Under the pieces are notes generated by a model. The model searched no databases. It was not told the origin of the DNA and worked only from the letters and a program-made list of their open reading frames with translations. From the NCBI GenBank assembly GCA_025531455.1, contig JAMYHL010000056.1:202144-266143 (forward strand): a stretch of 64,000 nt of DNA, in the 5' to 3' direction. Within the stretch, counting starts at the first letter, position 1; each line of letters opens with the position of its first letter. Positions 1 to 9,823 of this stretch are shown here, one piece after another. The DNA comes from Apiotrichum sp. Y4204 (lineage: Eukaryota; Basidiomycota; Tremellomycetes; Trichosporonales; Trichosporonaceae). The position numbers were made by a program, and so were the translations under genes.

Positions 1-210
1 TGAGACTGAGAATGATTAGCAGCAGAACACGGTGATAGCCGCCTGATTGCACTCATTATGATGAGCAGCGGGGGCAGACACTCACCGCTTGCACTCTGCA
101 CAGCTGTAACTCTGGCGCTGCAGTTTGTCCTCGACTTTGACAGGACCGCGAATCCGCGACGGCATGCTGGACATGGGCTTTGGTGAGGTGTCACGGGTGG
201 GAGACTCCAT
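1..210 (-). CDS. Zn2Cys6 transcription factor, N-terminal part (runs off the left edge)
   Basis: Read on the minus strand, an ATG at 210 opens a 41-codon exon (210-86) ending in SYSCAECKR. This is followed by a GTGAGT donor at 85, an acceptor AG at 7-6, and TCTCA at 5-1, which continues the protein as K-R-L. The C-x2-C-x2-R-L string is the start of a fungal Zn2Cys6 binuclear cluster, so this is probably a nuclear DNA-binding regulator. The 80-nt intron cuts the cluster after its second cysteine. The remaining four cysteines and the regulatory domain lie outside the window, so the regulon cannot be guessed. Internal methionines at codons 13 and 16 are alternative starts, but the first ATG is preceded by a pyrimidine-rich leader (in the gene's sense) and is preferred. 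Confidence 0.72.
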
Positions 211-2506
211 GGCTCCGTATGCCCAGATAATTGTAAGAAGATTGTAGACGAGTGATTGAGTTGAACGTGAGAGGAAGTTTCAAGAAGACGATCACCAAAA
301 AAAGGGGGGAGGGGGGGCACAGACGATTGTCTGGCTCACCAACGCCTGTGGAGAGCACGAGACGGTCTGAGTGATGAAGGGAAAGGGGTTATAGATAGGC
401 CAACCTGACACGCTTCTCGACGGCGTGGTCACACAGTTGTAGCGTCTTCGCAGCCTGTGTGTGGTAAGGTGCTCGAGGTGTCGAGGATAATGTGAATGCA
501 AGAGTGGGGAATGAAAGTGGAGGACAAAACGCGGTGCGGGCACAATAACGCGCGCCGTGTGTCCCTGTTCGTGTAGGGCACACTGGAAAGGTCAAGTGGA
601 CTGGGAGGAATGACTGACGTCGCCTGATCGTCTGCGCTTGCTCGCGTTCGTCGCCGACGAATGCGTGGCTTGCGCGTCTTGTGTGGCTCACTTCTCAGCT
701 CCCTCTTCCTAATTCTCGTGCCCTCCCTCGTCGCTATCCCACAGTAAATCGTTGGGCAACCTGCGGTGGCCCCGGCGCGGATCCACACTCGGAAACCGGG
801 TGGGCCTTGTGCTTCCCGGTTTTGATGAGGAATGGGACGCGCCGCGGCGTTTCGGGGATGGAGGCTCGAGCGATTCTCTATCTGCGACGAAATGTTGTCC
901 CGCACGGTTGCTGTGTGTTTGTGTTTGCGTTCGCGGGCGTGGACGTGAGGAGGCTAGGAAGCTAGAATGGGCGCGAGCGTGTGTCGTATAAGGTGGTGGA
1001 GGCTTGAGAGATGGGTGGCCAAAGATCAAAGAAAGTTGTTGGCCCGTTATCCAGCGTTCGGATCGACTTTTGAGGCACAGACGCACAGAAAGAGCCCGTC
1101 ATTTGGTGGCTTGGGCACCAATTCCATACTGATAAGAACTCTGGAAAGACCCCTTGGTGAAATTGATAAAAATATCCCAGCAAATAGGGATCCAAAAATC
1201 ATTAATACACAAGCCAGAGAAGATTACCCCAGAGTTTAGCATGACGCAACGGTGACTCTTATATGAATATAGACACAAACCACCTCCGATAAGCGCAATG
1301 TCGAACGTCGAATGACGAGTAAGTCGGACTCGTGCGGCAGTAATAGGCACTACTTACATGCATCTTTGCGTACCCGTAGCCAGGACGGCCAGGCCTTTAA
1401 GATAAGTGACATGAATGGGCTGGGCTTAGCGTTTAAGCAAGCTGGAGGAGAAGGGGACCCGTCGTAGTACGTAGTACCCCATGGAGCTGTGGTACGGACG
1501 GAGTAGAAGCCATTACCGTACTTGGTGATGAACAATGCCATACTGTGCCTGAACGAACCTCTGAGCTCTGAGAGACATGAGACACGCATGTGGGCCGAGT
1601 CAACTGTGCAACTGTATACTGTGTGCTATGTGCTGCGCAGAACCCTGCCACCCCTGCGTGTTTGGTGACAGGCCACGACAGATGCTGAGAAGAAGTTCAA
1701 GAAACATGTCTTAAGACATCGAGAGGTCACGCAAACTTCTATTGTATATACTGTATGGTCCACTGCCTCACATGCCTCACATACACACCGCAGACGGTGA
1801 CTTGCCTTTCTTGATCACTCGGTGAACTTGGCTTGGTGACTGTATGTCCTGCACCTTGCCTGCAGGACTGCAGAGCTGAAGGCATGTTGCCCAATCCGAT
1901 CAAGACGGTGCAAAACATATGGATTTTATCGACGGATCATGAGATCATGATATCATGACAAGCATCACAGAGCTCCGATTTCACAGCACAGATCGACGGA
2001 TTGACACCCGTTCACAAGATAGGAAGGGAACTCCGCTGATCCGCGACGGAAGGGCTTGGGGGGGGTTCTTTTCACCCTAGACAGAGTGCCGAGTGCCACA
2101 CTCGCCAATTACCGAAAAATCCGCCACGCTCACCTCCCTGCCCGCTCCAGTCGTGGTGTAATTAATTGTTTGGTGTCCAGTGTCCGTCCATGCCATCTTC
2201 CATCCGCCATCATCATATCGACATCCATCAACCTCGCTCGGCATCGACACTGTGAGAGACGCACCGATCCTCGACTTTGACGCGCGTCTCATTAACTAGG
2301 ACTCATCCCAGGCCATCGCTGCAATTTAACGGCTTGCGCGTGCAGGACAGCGTTCGATATACCCCTGACGCGAGAAGGAGTGAAGATCAACCCTTATTTC
2401 GAGAGACGACTGTCACAGGTCGCCTTCATCCCGTTGTCCACAATTTACAGCGCGCACGCTGTATAATCACTGTTAGCTTCAGTCAAACAAGAGGAATTTA
2501 GACAAC
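211..2506. other. Intergenic region between divergent genes
   Basis: No convincing coding exon in about 2.3 kb. The part next to 211 is purine-rich on the plus strand, as expected for the pyrimidine-rich 5' leader of the minus-strand Zn2Cys6 gene. An AT-richer patch lies at about 1100-1350. Short runs of G occur near 310 and 2060. The last 100 bases are the likely promoter and leader of SmB. I could not place a TATA element with confidence. Confidence 0.5.
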
Positions 2507-3616
2507 ATGGTACGTCTGGAGACTAAACGCGACGTAAATGCTGCTTTGTGCAGCGTGACGTTTGGCGCGACATTCCACACGCGACTGGGTGGCATGTGTA
2601 AACAATCTCGGACGGCGATAAACACATCTTCCATCCACCGTTTACAACTACTGCCAAACAAACCAACTGACGTCTCAGCCGCCCCCCAAGGCCAAGCACT
2701 CGAAGATGGTGACGTTGTTGCACTACCGTCTCAAAGTTACTTTGTAAGTTCGAAAGGCATTGAAAGGCATCCAGCAAGGGCTGTAAGCGTCAGGTTACTG
2801 ACAACTCAGGAATGATGGCCGCGCGCTCGTGGGCCAGATGCTGGCGTATGACAAGCACATGAACTTTGTGCTTGCCGAATGCGAGGAGTTCAGGACTGTC
2901 AAGGTGGGTAATGACTGTAATGAGGAAGACGCAAGCCTGTTCGCGTGAATCCGTCGTGTGGCGCAGGCTCAAACCCGCTACGGTCATGGCGCCTCAATGG
3001 CACCGTCGGCATGCACCTGGGCCCATCTGACCTGTCCGCCGCAACATTGGCTAACGTCGCAGGGCAAGAAGGGCAAGGACCACCCCGCAGGAGAGCCTGC
3101 CCCGACGGTGCAACAGAAGCGCACTCTTGGCCTGGTCATTCTGCGTGGTGAAACTGTTGTCTCCGTTTCTGTCGAGGGCCCCCCTCCCGTTGTTGCGGAT
3201 GGGCCAGGTATCGCACCGGGTCCTGGACAAGGTGTTCCCGCAGGTCGCGGAATGCCTCTTGGTGCCGGCGCGCCCGCAATGGCTGCCCGCCCCATGCCAT
3301 ACGCCCGCCCACCACCCGGTTTCCCTCCGGGAATGCCCCCTCCTCCTGGTATGCCTCCTGGATTCCCGGCGGGCATGCCCCCGGGAATGCCTCCACCGGG
3401 CATGCCCCCTGGATTCCGTCCGCCTGCTGGATTCCCTCCTGGGTGAGTAAAGGCGAAGGACGATCGGATCGATAGAGCCGCAGTGAGGTGAAGGAAAGAT
3501 AGAAGATTGTGTTTGGGGGACGACTGACAGGCCGTGGGCAACATGGCCTGCATCTGCTCTGAAATTCTGATGGACACACTAACACACACAGCTTCCCTGC
3601 CCGTCCGCCAGCATAA
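2507..3616 (+). CDS. SMB1: Small nuclear ribonucleoprotein SmB/SmB'
   Basis: Core Sm-ring subunit of the U1, U2, U4 and U5 snRNPs. Exons: 2507-2509, 2679-2743, 2810-2903, 3063-3442, 3592-3616 (188 residues). Sm1 is visible in VTLNDGRALVGQMLAYDKHM and Sm2 in TLGLVILRGETVVSVSVEGP, the order and spacing of SmB proteins. The C-terminal half is a proline-glycine-methionine tail with repeated PPGMPPG units, as in SmB/B'. The first coding exon is only the start codon, followed directly by GTACGT; the next exon begins after CTCAG with PPPKAKHSKM. All joins keep frame and reproduce the Sm fold without gaps. The identity is secure. The tiny first exon is the one unusual part, and no other in-frame ATG serves exon 2 unless translation starts at the internal M of HSKMVTLLHY. 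Confidence 0.93.
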
Positions 3617-4225
3617 ACCTCCTGTCCCTTGTCGTTAGTTCTTTGCGGTGGAGCATGCATCGCGTGTACGTATGAGTGAAATATTGCACGATTCTCCATG
3701 GCCCAGGTCTAACACGGAGTGGGAAGATGATGTTCGCGGCTCGTTTCCACGCTCTACCACTGGAACCTCGCAGTTGACGGATTGACTCGAATTCGGAATC
3801 CCGAGTCACTTCCGAGCAGCGGATCCTGCAGGGGCAGTGGCAAACAGAAATCAGTCTTCACCATCGTTGAGTCGGCTCTCAGGCATGAACAATGAGAAGG
3901 CCGTTATGGATTCGTGCTCGGAGATGAACAAAACGCATCGCAGAAACCACATTGGCGCCCCCGCTCCGATGCACGACATTGATCTGACAATGACTTCCAT
4001 CTTTGTCTTAACCTGGCTCACACATACACACACATATTGCATCGACGAGGCGCTGAGATCAAAAGGATTACATTGGAGGCTCCGCCCCCTCGAACCCGAT
4101 TCTGATACCGCCTATCCCCTCCTTCCCCACGCCCCATCTCTTAATATATAGGCTGACCCTCTTTTGTTCTCACCTCTTGTTTTATCATCCATCTCATACG
4201 CATTTCTTGCAAGGTAACCTTTCAC
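3617..4225. other. Intergenic region
   Basis: No supported exon. It holds the 3' end of SmB and the promoter of the next plus-strand gene, with CA-rich stretches near 4020-4040 and a pyrimidine-rich leader from about 4085. Confidence 0.5.
4143..4150 (+). promoter_or_regulatory. Candidate TATA element
   Basis: AATATATA lies about 75 bases upstream of the ATG at 4226 and is followed by a pyrimidine-rich stretch suited to transcription initiation. Position and sequence fit a core promoter; there is no experimental support. Confidence 0.4.
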
Positions 4226-7042
4226 ATGGGTGGTAACACATTCAAGACCCCCGCCGCGCGTCTCACGAGCGCGGAGCACACGGCGCTCACTTCATACGTG
4301 CGCTCTCGCCTCAAAAACGTTCTGGATCCCATCGCCGCCGTTCCCTATCTGGCCAGCAAGAGTTCACACGGCGACCTCGACCTTGTCTGCGGCTGGAACG
4401 GCATCGGCACCGCACCTGGAAAGGGCGGTTCTGCGGGCGACGTGGGCGACGCTGCTCCTGAGGGTACCGATCTTTTGAAAGCCGATATCACGCTCGATTC
4501 GCCCACGGAGGAGGTCGACCGCTGGTGCACAGCACTCGCTGCAGCGCTTGGCGGAACCCGGTGGTTGCGCTCGGGTCAAGAGCTCAGCGTCGCTGTCCCC
4601 GTCGGAGTGCTTGATGCATGCGAGCTCCGGGACGCAGACGAAATTCCCGAATCACCCTCACTCGTCGCAGTCACAGAAGTCACTGAAGCGATCGCCGGAC
4701 CGGGTGCGACAGACGAGTCCTGTGTGACCTTGGCTAGCACTGTCCATACGAGGGCGACGATCAACAACGACGAAACTGTCTCCAACACGTCCTCTGGTAC
4801 GATTCCACCCCCATCGACTCCCTTCAAGACGCCAGGATCTCCAACTCCGGGAGATCATGACGATGCTGCAAGCGCTCCACCGACCTCTTCTCCACAGACC
4901 GAGACCTCCAGTCCTCTCGCGGCTCCACAGAACCATGCGCCTTTCTACCAGGTTGATCTTATACTCTGTCCCTCCACGGCCGTGCCCTTCGCAGCCTTTT
5001 CCCAGTCGTACGGAATGATGGGCCTTCTCTTCTCGCACTATGTCCGCCGCGCTACCGGCCTGCATGGTGTGTGTCTTCAGATGCCGTGTGTCATCCTCCG
5101 CACGCGCCCCTTCACATCATACAAGAAAATCGATGTGATGCTCAGCACCGATCCAGATGCGGTGTGTGAGTGGCTTGGCCTCGACTATGGTGCTTGGAAA
5201 CACACGACATATGCGACGCCTCAAGATCTTTTTCGCTGGCTCGCGAGCGTCCGCCCCGGATCTCGCGGTGAGCTCGCGCTCAAGCTATTGGCAAACCGTG
5301 GACCCAGTAGCCGCAGCAAGAGCCATCGTATGGTCATCGTGGACGAATTCGGCGCGTGGCTCCGTAGTAACGGCTGGGAGAAGCCCGACGACAGATCCGA
5401 AGTTCTGAAAGACGAAGGGGATGACGTCAAGAGCAACAAGACGCATTCTCCGTCAATGTCGCGTTCATCGACGAGCACGACCGCGTCATCCACCAGTGGT
5501 AACGCGAGCAACCAGTCTGACTCCGGTCCGGCGCCCCTGACAAATGCGGAGAAGGCGGTTCTGGAGTACTGGGGCAAGATGGATTCCTATAACGCCCAGG
5601 TGGACAAGCTGATCCGCGAGCGTGACCTCCTTGCGCAGCAGATGAGTGAGCGCAGTGAGCGCCGCAAAGGCGAGAAGGCGAGGCAAGAGCAGCAGATTTC
5701 TGGCGAAGAAACGGTTGCCAACACGACCGGCGATAGCGCCCCAGCGTCACATGCAGCTGAAGCCACTCTTGCCGCCGAGTCAGCGTTTTCTGTAAAGAGG
5801 ACGGGTGAAGCAGACTTGATTGTCTTGACCCTACCTTCTACGCAAGATACGAACATTGAAGAACTCGACGATATCGTCCTCAACACTCCGGCGGGGCCAA
5901 ACTCGACCGATAACAGCGCCACCCCCTCGAGTCCTCAACACGACGCGACCCGACTTGTCCAGGATTCAGTGGACATGACGGCCATGACGGAGGAGACCCC
6001 CGCCCTCGGAGATAAAGCTTCTAGGGAAGTCGAAGCAACTCCGGTTCCATCGCCTGCCCACATCCCTCCTGAGAGGCAGAGCGTTGTCGATGAAGCGACC
6101 TGCAACGCTATTGTCGATTCACGTATTGGAGGTGTGATTGCGCCCGTCATGGCAAGCACTCCCCCACTGGTTGTGGAGTCGACGCCCGATATCGTGGAAG
6201 ACTGCCCCACCAACGACTTTGACCTTAACGCTGAGTCTCCGAACACCCCAGTCTCGCCTGTCAAGCCCGCAAGCCCGCAGAACGACCATGTCAATGTTGA
6301 GGCTACGGAGCCTGGAGTGCCCGATGACATTCCTCCTGTGGTCGAAGTCGTTCCGGTTTCCGTTGACGAAGCTGCTCCTCAAACCGCTATCAACAACTCT
6401 CTTGATGTGGGGGTCGTGTCTATCCACAAAACAGCTCCCTTGCTGCCACCTACGCCTTCAAGCGGCCCTCGAGACGCCGTCGTTGTTCAAGACGCTCCAC
6501 ACGTTACGTCCATTGCCGATGGTCCTGCGCCTCCCGCGGAGGTGGACTCCTACCCGACTAAACCGCTGCCTCACTCGCCAGAGACCCCTACTGTTGAGGC
6601 CCCCACTTCCGTTCAGACTGTTGGCGCAGACGCACCGGACGTGCTCCGCACCGGCCGCGTTGGATCTGGCGCGGATAGCGTTCCAGTCTCCGGTATTCCC
6701 GCGTCTTGCACAGAAGACACTACCCCTGATCCAGAGGGATCTGCCGCTCACCCTCAAGAATCCCCAGCTCCGCCCATGATCGGACAGGAAGCAACTACCC
6801 ATCAACAGGATCAGCAGGAAGTGATCGGCCAGGTCGCGGAACGGACCTCTGGATCCTCGTCAGACCCCCTGTCCCAGACCCCGAATGCGACTCCCGAGTC
6901 CTACGGGTCTCCCAAGGACAACAAAGCTGTCGCCTCGGCCCGCAGCCCCGCGCGTCAGGCCTTGGAGACCAAGTGGTCTATTGTTGGCAAGAAGGACAAA
7001 GGCAAGGGGGCGGGAAAGAGGGACAGCTGCGTGATCGCCTAG
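4226..7042 (+). CDS. Nucleotidyltransferase-fold protein with a long disordered region and a C-terminal CaaX box
   Basis: Intronless, 938 residues. Near the N-terminus SSHGDLDLVCGW gives the G-D-x-D signature of polymerase-beta-like nucleotidyltransferases (D50 and D52). A third acidic residue sits in FYQVDLILC (D244), so the metal-binding triad is present. Residues 244-370 (AAFSQSYGMMGLLFSHYVRR to LALKLLANRG) resemble a fungal family of GD-x-D ... VD-x proteins that I recall from ascomycete genomes but cannot name. An insertion of about 130 low-complexity residues separates the second and third acidic residues. A charged coiled-coil-like segment spans about 435-490. The rest is Pro/Ser/Thr/Val-rich and disordered. 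The protein ends GKKDKGKGAGKRDSCVIA: a polybasic stretch plus CVIA, which fits the farnesylation rule (X = Ala). It is therefore probably membrane-tethered. Its substrate is unknown and I do not claim catalytic activity. Confidence 0.82.
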   Translation: MGGNTFKTPAARLTSAEHTALTSYVRSRLKNVLDPIAAVPYLASKSSHGDLDLVCGWNGIGTAPGKGGSAGDVGDAAPEGTDLLKADITLDSPTEEVDRWCTALAAALGGTRWLRSGQELSVAVPVGVLDACELRDADEIPESPSLVAVTEVTEAIAGPGATDESCVTLASTVHTRATINNDETVSNTSSGTIPPPSTPFKTPGSPTPGDHDDAASAPPTSSPQTETSSPLAAPQNHAPFYQVDLILCPSTAVPFAAFSQSYGMMGLLFSHYVRRATGLHGVCLQMPCVILRTRPFTSYKKIDVMLSTDPDAVCEWLGLDYGAWKHTTYATPQDLFRWLASVRPGSRGELALKLLANRGPSSRSKSHRMVIVDEFGAWLRSNGWEKPDDRSEVLKDEGDDVKSNKTHSPSMSRSSTSTTASSTSGNASNQSDSGPAPLTNAEKAVLEYWGKMDSYNAQVDKLIRERDLLAQQMSERSERRKGEKARQEQQISGEETVANTTGDSAPASHAAEATLAAESAFSVKRTGEADLIVLTLPSTQDTNIEELDDIVLNTPAGPNSTDNSATPSSPQHDATRLVQDSVDMTAMTEETPALGDKASREVEATPVPSPAHIPPERQSVVDEATCNAIVDSRIGGVIAPVMASTPPLVVESTPDIVEDCPTNDFDLNAESPNTPVSPVKPASPQNDHVNVEATEPGVPDDIPPVVEVVPVSVDEAAPQTAINNSLDVGVVSIHKTAPLLPPTPSSGPRDAVVVQDAPHVTSIADGPAPPAEVDSYPTKPLPHSPETPTVEAPTSVQTVGADAPDVLRTGRVGSGADSVPVSGIPASCTEDTTPDPEGSAAHPQESPAPPMIGQEATTHQQDQQEVIGQVAERTSGSSSDPLSQTPNATPESYGSPKDNKAVASARSPARQALETKWSIVGKKDKGKGAGKRDSCVIA

Positions 7043-7389
7043 CTTGAAAAGCGTCTTTTCAGCGGGGGCTTGGTCGATCGTCGATGGCCCCCGACTACTG
7101 TATCTTCGAGCTACCTGCCCAACGCTCGGACCCCCAGATCCGATAATACTATTCGAGAATCAATATCATCAACATCTGCCCTTCAGCTTTCAGCAGTGTG
7201 CACCAGCGCTGCGAACCTGTACCATGATACTACTATACATATGCGTTATGAATGTCTGTGAACTAAACTGAACAGTGTTGCCCTTGTCGCGTCGCTCTTT
7301 CTGAAGGCGAAAGGCGCTTTTTACCCAAGCAAGGTTAATCTACGAGCAAACAGGACAGCTACACCTATACTGTCATTTTGCGGCGGTCT
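7043..7389. other. Convergent 3' intergenic region
   Basis: Lies between the stop of the plus-strand nucleotidyltransferase-like gene and the stop of the minus-strand C2H2 gene. I see only 3' untranslated sequence and no separate gene. Confidence 0.5.
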
Positions 7390-8127
7390 CTATTTCTCGC
7401 TCATTCCCCAACTGAAACCACTAGCAGAGATCCTCCTCGCCGGTGTGCCCGCGGCACCTGATGCAGCCGAGCCGAACGCTATCTGTATGTTGGCCGGAGA
7501 GCCGTTGTTGCCCGTACTTGTAGTTCGTTGCGACGAAGGTGTGCCCGACGGCGGGGGTATCGCCTGGGTCGCGAAGACGCCTCGTGCGGGAGAGACGTGT
7601 TGGGCCGATGAATCGGTCGATGGATGCTGAGACGCTGAAAGGTCTTCCGGCTCGCGGTTGGTGGGTTGCTGCGAATCAGGAGGCACCTGAGAGAGCGGAG
7701 TGGATTGCACGGGGTAGGACGAGGTAACAGGCGACGGGGAGCGCAGGAATGCATCATAATCGACACCGACCGCCTCATCCCCGAGGATGCCCGTGCTGCC
7801 TAGCGGCGCGCCAGGCAGACCTAGCTCCTGTGTGTATTGGAATGAGGCAGGGAGAGAGGGAACCGCAAACGATGGGTCCGAGGATCGGTTCGAAGAAGAT
7901 GTGGTGATGGCGGTCATGTTGATCGAGACATTGGCCGGAATGGACAGATCCGAGATATCGGCTACCGTTTCCCACCCACCGTCCTCACGACGGCGGCGCT
8001 TATGCGCCGGCACGTAGACCGCCCTCTCGGTTGGAATGTGGTCGTTTACGAAGTGGTCGCGCAGCGATGAGACGGAGTTGAAAATGCGTGGGCAGAAGTC
8101 CCAGCGACAGTAGAAGGTTTGGGACAT
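7390..8127 (-). CDS. Single C2H2 zinc-finger protein
   Basis: Intronless, 245 residues. The extreme N-terminus carries one C2H2 finger, YCRWDFCPRIFNSVSSLRDH followed by FVNDH (C-x4-C-x12-H-x4-H). The wide first cysteine pair is typical of divergent fungal fingers. A basic patch AHKRRRRE after the finger is a likely nuclear localisation signal. The remaining 190 residues are Ser/Pro/Thr/Gln-rich and look disordered, and the protein ends in an SGFSWGMSEK tail. One finger with a basic flank could bind DNA, RNA or protein; nothing here decides which. It is divergent from VPS25, sharing the 490-bp interval 8128-8617. I do not recognise an orthologue. Confidence 0.78.
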   Translation of the reverse strand: MSQTFYCRWDFCPRIFNSVSSLRDHFVNDHIPTERAVYVPAHKRRRREDGGWETVADISDLSIPANVSINMTAITTSSSNRSSDPSFAVPSLPASFQYTQELGLPGAPLGSTGILGDEAVGVDYDAFLRSPSPVTSSYPVQSTPLSQVPPDSQQPTNREPEDLSASQHPSTDSSAQHVSPARGVFATQAIPPPSGTPSSQRTTSTGNNGSPANIQIAFGSAASGAAGTPARRISASGFSWGMSEK

Positions 8128-8617
8128 GGCGCTGAATCAGAGCCCTGTCGAGGGATCGGACTCGAGGGCGATGAAAGGGGAACAAGCCAGACGATCGGGT
8201 ATACTTTGAAGTCTCGTCCAGGAGCTCTTCGGAAGCTCTGAAAGACTAGGTCGTTGTCGTTGGGAGGATATGGGCAACGTTCAATACCAGATCCCCGAAC
8301 GTTTCTCGGTGCCAAGATGGGTGGTGTGGTTGGCGTTAATTCGAGGATTAACGTGGGGTTTGACTTTGTGCATACATGTACATATGTACGGTACGCATGT
8401 GTCGGACAGGAGCGTGAAGTTCGGTTGGGTTCGCGAGTCTGTGTCCTCATCCACGGAGATGTATGCATACTCCGCTCGTAACGTGTCGTCATCTATGAGG
8501 TACGAGGTGTAAAGGCTCGTCAGGCCTAAACCTGGCTGTTGTGACCGTCAAATGCTTTATCCCAACTTTGCGACCACTCCATCACTCCGGTCACTCCAAT
8601 CGCAGTCCTCCATCGCC
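8128..8617. promoter_or_regulatory. Shared upstream region of the C2H2 gene and VPS25
   Basis: A 490-bp interval between divergent start codons. The inverted TTAATTCGAGGATTAA element near 8336-8351 is a short imperfect palindrome that could be a binding site. The last 60 bases before VPS25 are CA/CT-rich. No coding exon is visible. Confidence 0.35.
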
Positions 8618-9541
8618 ATGTCTACACCCAAGACGGTGTTGAAACCGACAACGTCGCCAAGTGGCTTTGTTTTTCCCGCAATATGGTCGTTTCCCCCTTT
8701 CTTCACGTGAGTAAGAGCGTCGGCTTACGATCGTCTCTGGTCCTCAACCCGATTTCTCAACTTGGATTTGTGGACTGATGATAAGGCTTCAGCCGAATCC
8801 GACAACACATGCACATCAGCTCAAACTCTGGTCAGAACTCATTCTCACCTGGGCGCGAAATGAACGTGTGTTTACTGTCAATACCGATAGTAACGATGCG
8901 GGAGAAGTGTTTTATAACAAGGCAATTGGCCGTGAGTACAGGTAGCTGACCTTCTTTGTCTGAACCATGTGGGCGGTAATGAAGACTGCGAGCGGCAGCC
9001 CATTCTTATTTATCCCCCTATTGCTTTACTAATGTCAGGACGGCTTCTTCCGCTAGCCCTCAAGGAGGTTATGGGACATATGGTGCATGAAGGTGCGTTG
9101 CGTCCGTCTTCACAAAGCCGCTCGTTGTTCGGAGTCATAGTCTAGCCCATCAAGCTAACTTTGCAGGGACTGCGTCACCTGACCCACCGAAACAGAATAC
9201 GAGCTATCTGTTATACTGGCGGAAACCTGACGAGTGGGGCCAAATCATCTATGACTGGGTGAGTCACGAACTGGTGATATCCGACACTATGAACACACGT
9301 TAACCACCAGGTATCAGACAACGGGCTAGTGGGAACGATCATGACCTTTTACGAGATTACCGATGGCGATTTAAGCCATACAACAGGTGTGACGGAGCTC
9401 GTTCGCGGGTTACATTTCTGACATTCAGATTTCCGGAGCTTGCCCGACGCTCTTCTTCGCCGTGCCCTTGATATGCTGGTCAAACGTGGGAAAGCACAGG
9501 TTCTTAGAGATGGTGAAGGTGATGGCGTAAGGTTCCTATAG
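8618..9541 (+). CDS. VPS25: ESCRT-II subunit VPS25
   Basis: Two copies of Vps25 with Vps22 and Vps36 form ESCRT-II, which acts on endosomes and recruits ESCRT-III during multivesicular-body sorting. Exons: 8618-8706, 8786-8931, 9039-9092, 9167-9258, 9311-9386, 9429-9541 (189 residues). The N-terminal WSFPPFFT matches the conserved Pro-Pro-Phe-Phe segment that contacts the ESCRT-II core. LLYWRKPDEWGQIIYDWV is the hallmark tryptophan-rich strand joining the two winged helices. The C-terminus GEGDGVRFL matches the DGRGVKFF end of animal Vps25. Length is normal (about 175-200). All six exons join in frame. The first acceptor is ATAAG at 8781-8785, not the CTTCAG a few bases downstream, because only the former keeps the LQPN reading frame. 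Confidence 0.94.
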
Positions 9542-9823
9542 TCGGATACACGCGTGGAGAGTCTGAGTTGTCGTACTTCCTTGTCTGCACACTGGGCTCG
9601 CGAGTTTTTGGGAGGAAGGCATCCAGGGTGCGGAAAGCCAAGACCGAGTCTGTTATTATGTACTGTATTTGTACAATGTTAACGTGCATTGGGACCACGT
9701 CTAATGGGCAGTGATAGCAGCGGATCCTTGAACCACGATCAATCCGCGTGAAGAAATGGAGCATACTCCGAGTGCCGCAAGGAGAACAATGAACAAGCTC
9801 ACTTTACATAACGGTACAACATT

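Noticed and set aside
3136..3699. 187-codon minus-strand frame over SmB
   Set aside because: Shadow of the repetitive proline-rich SmB tail on the opposite strand.
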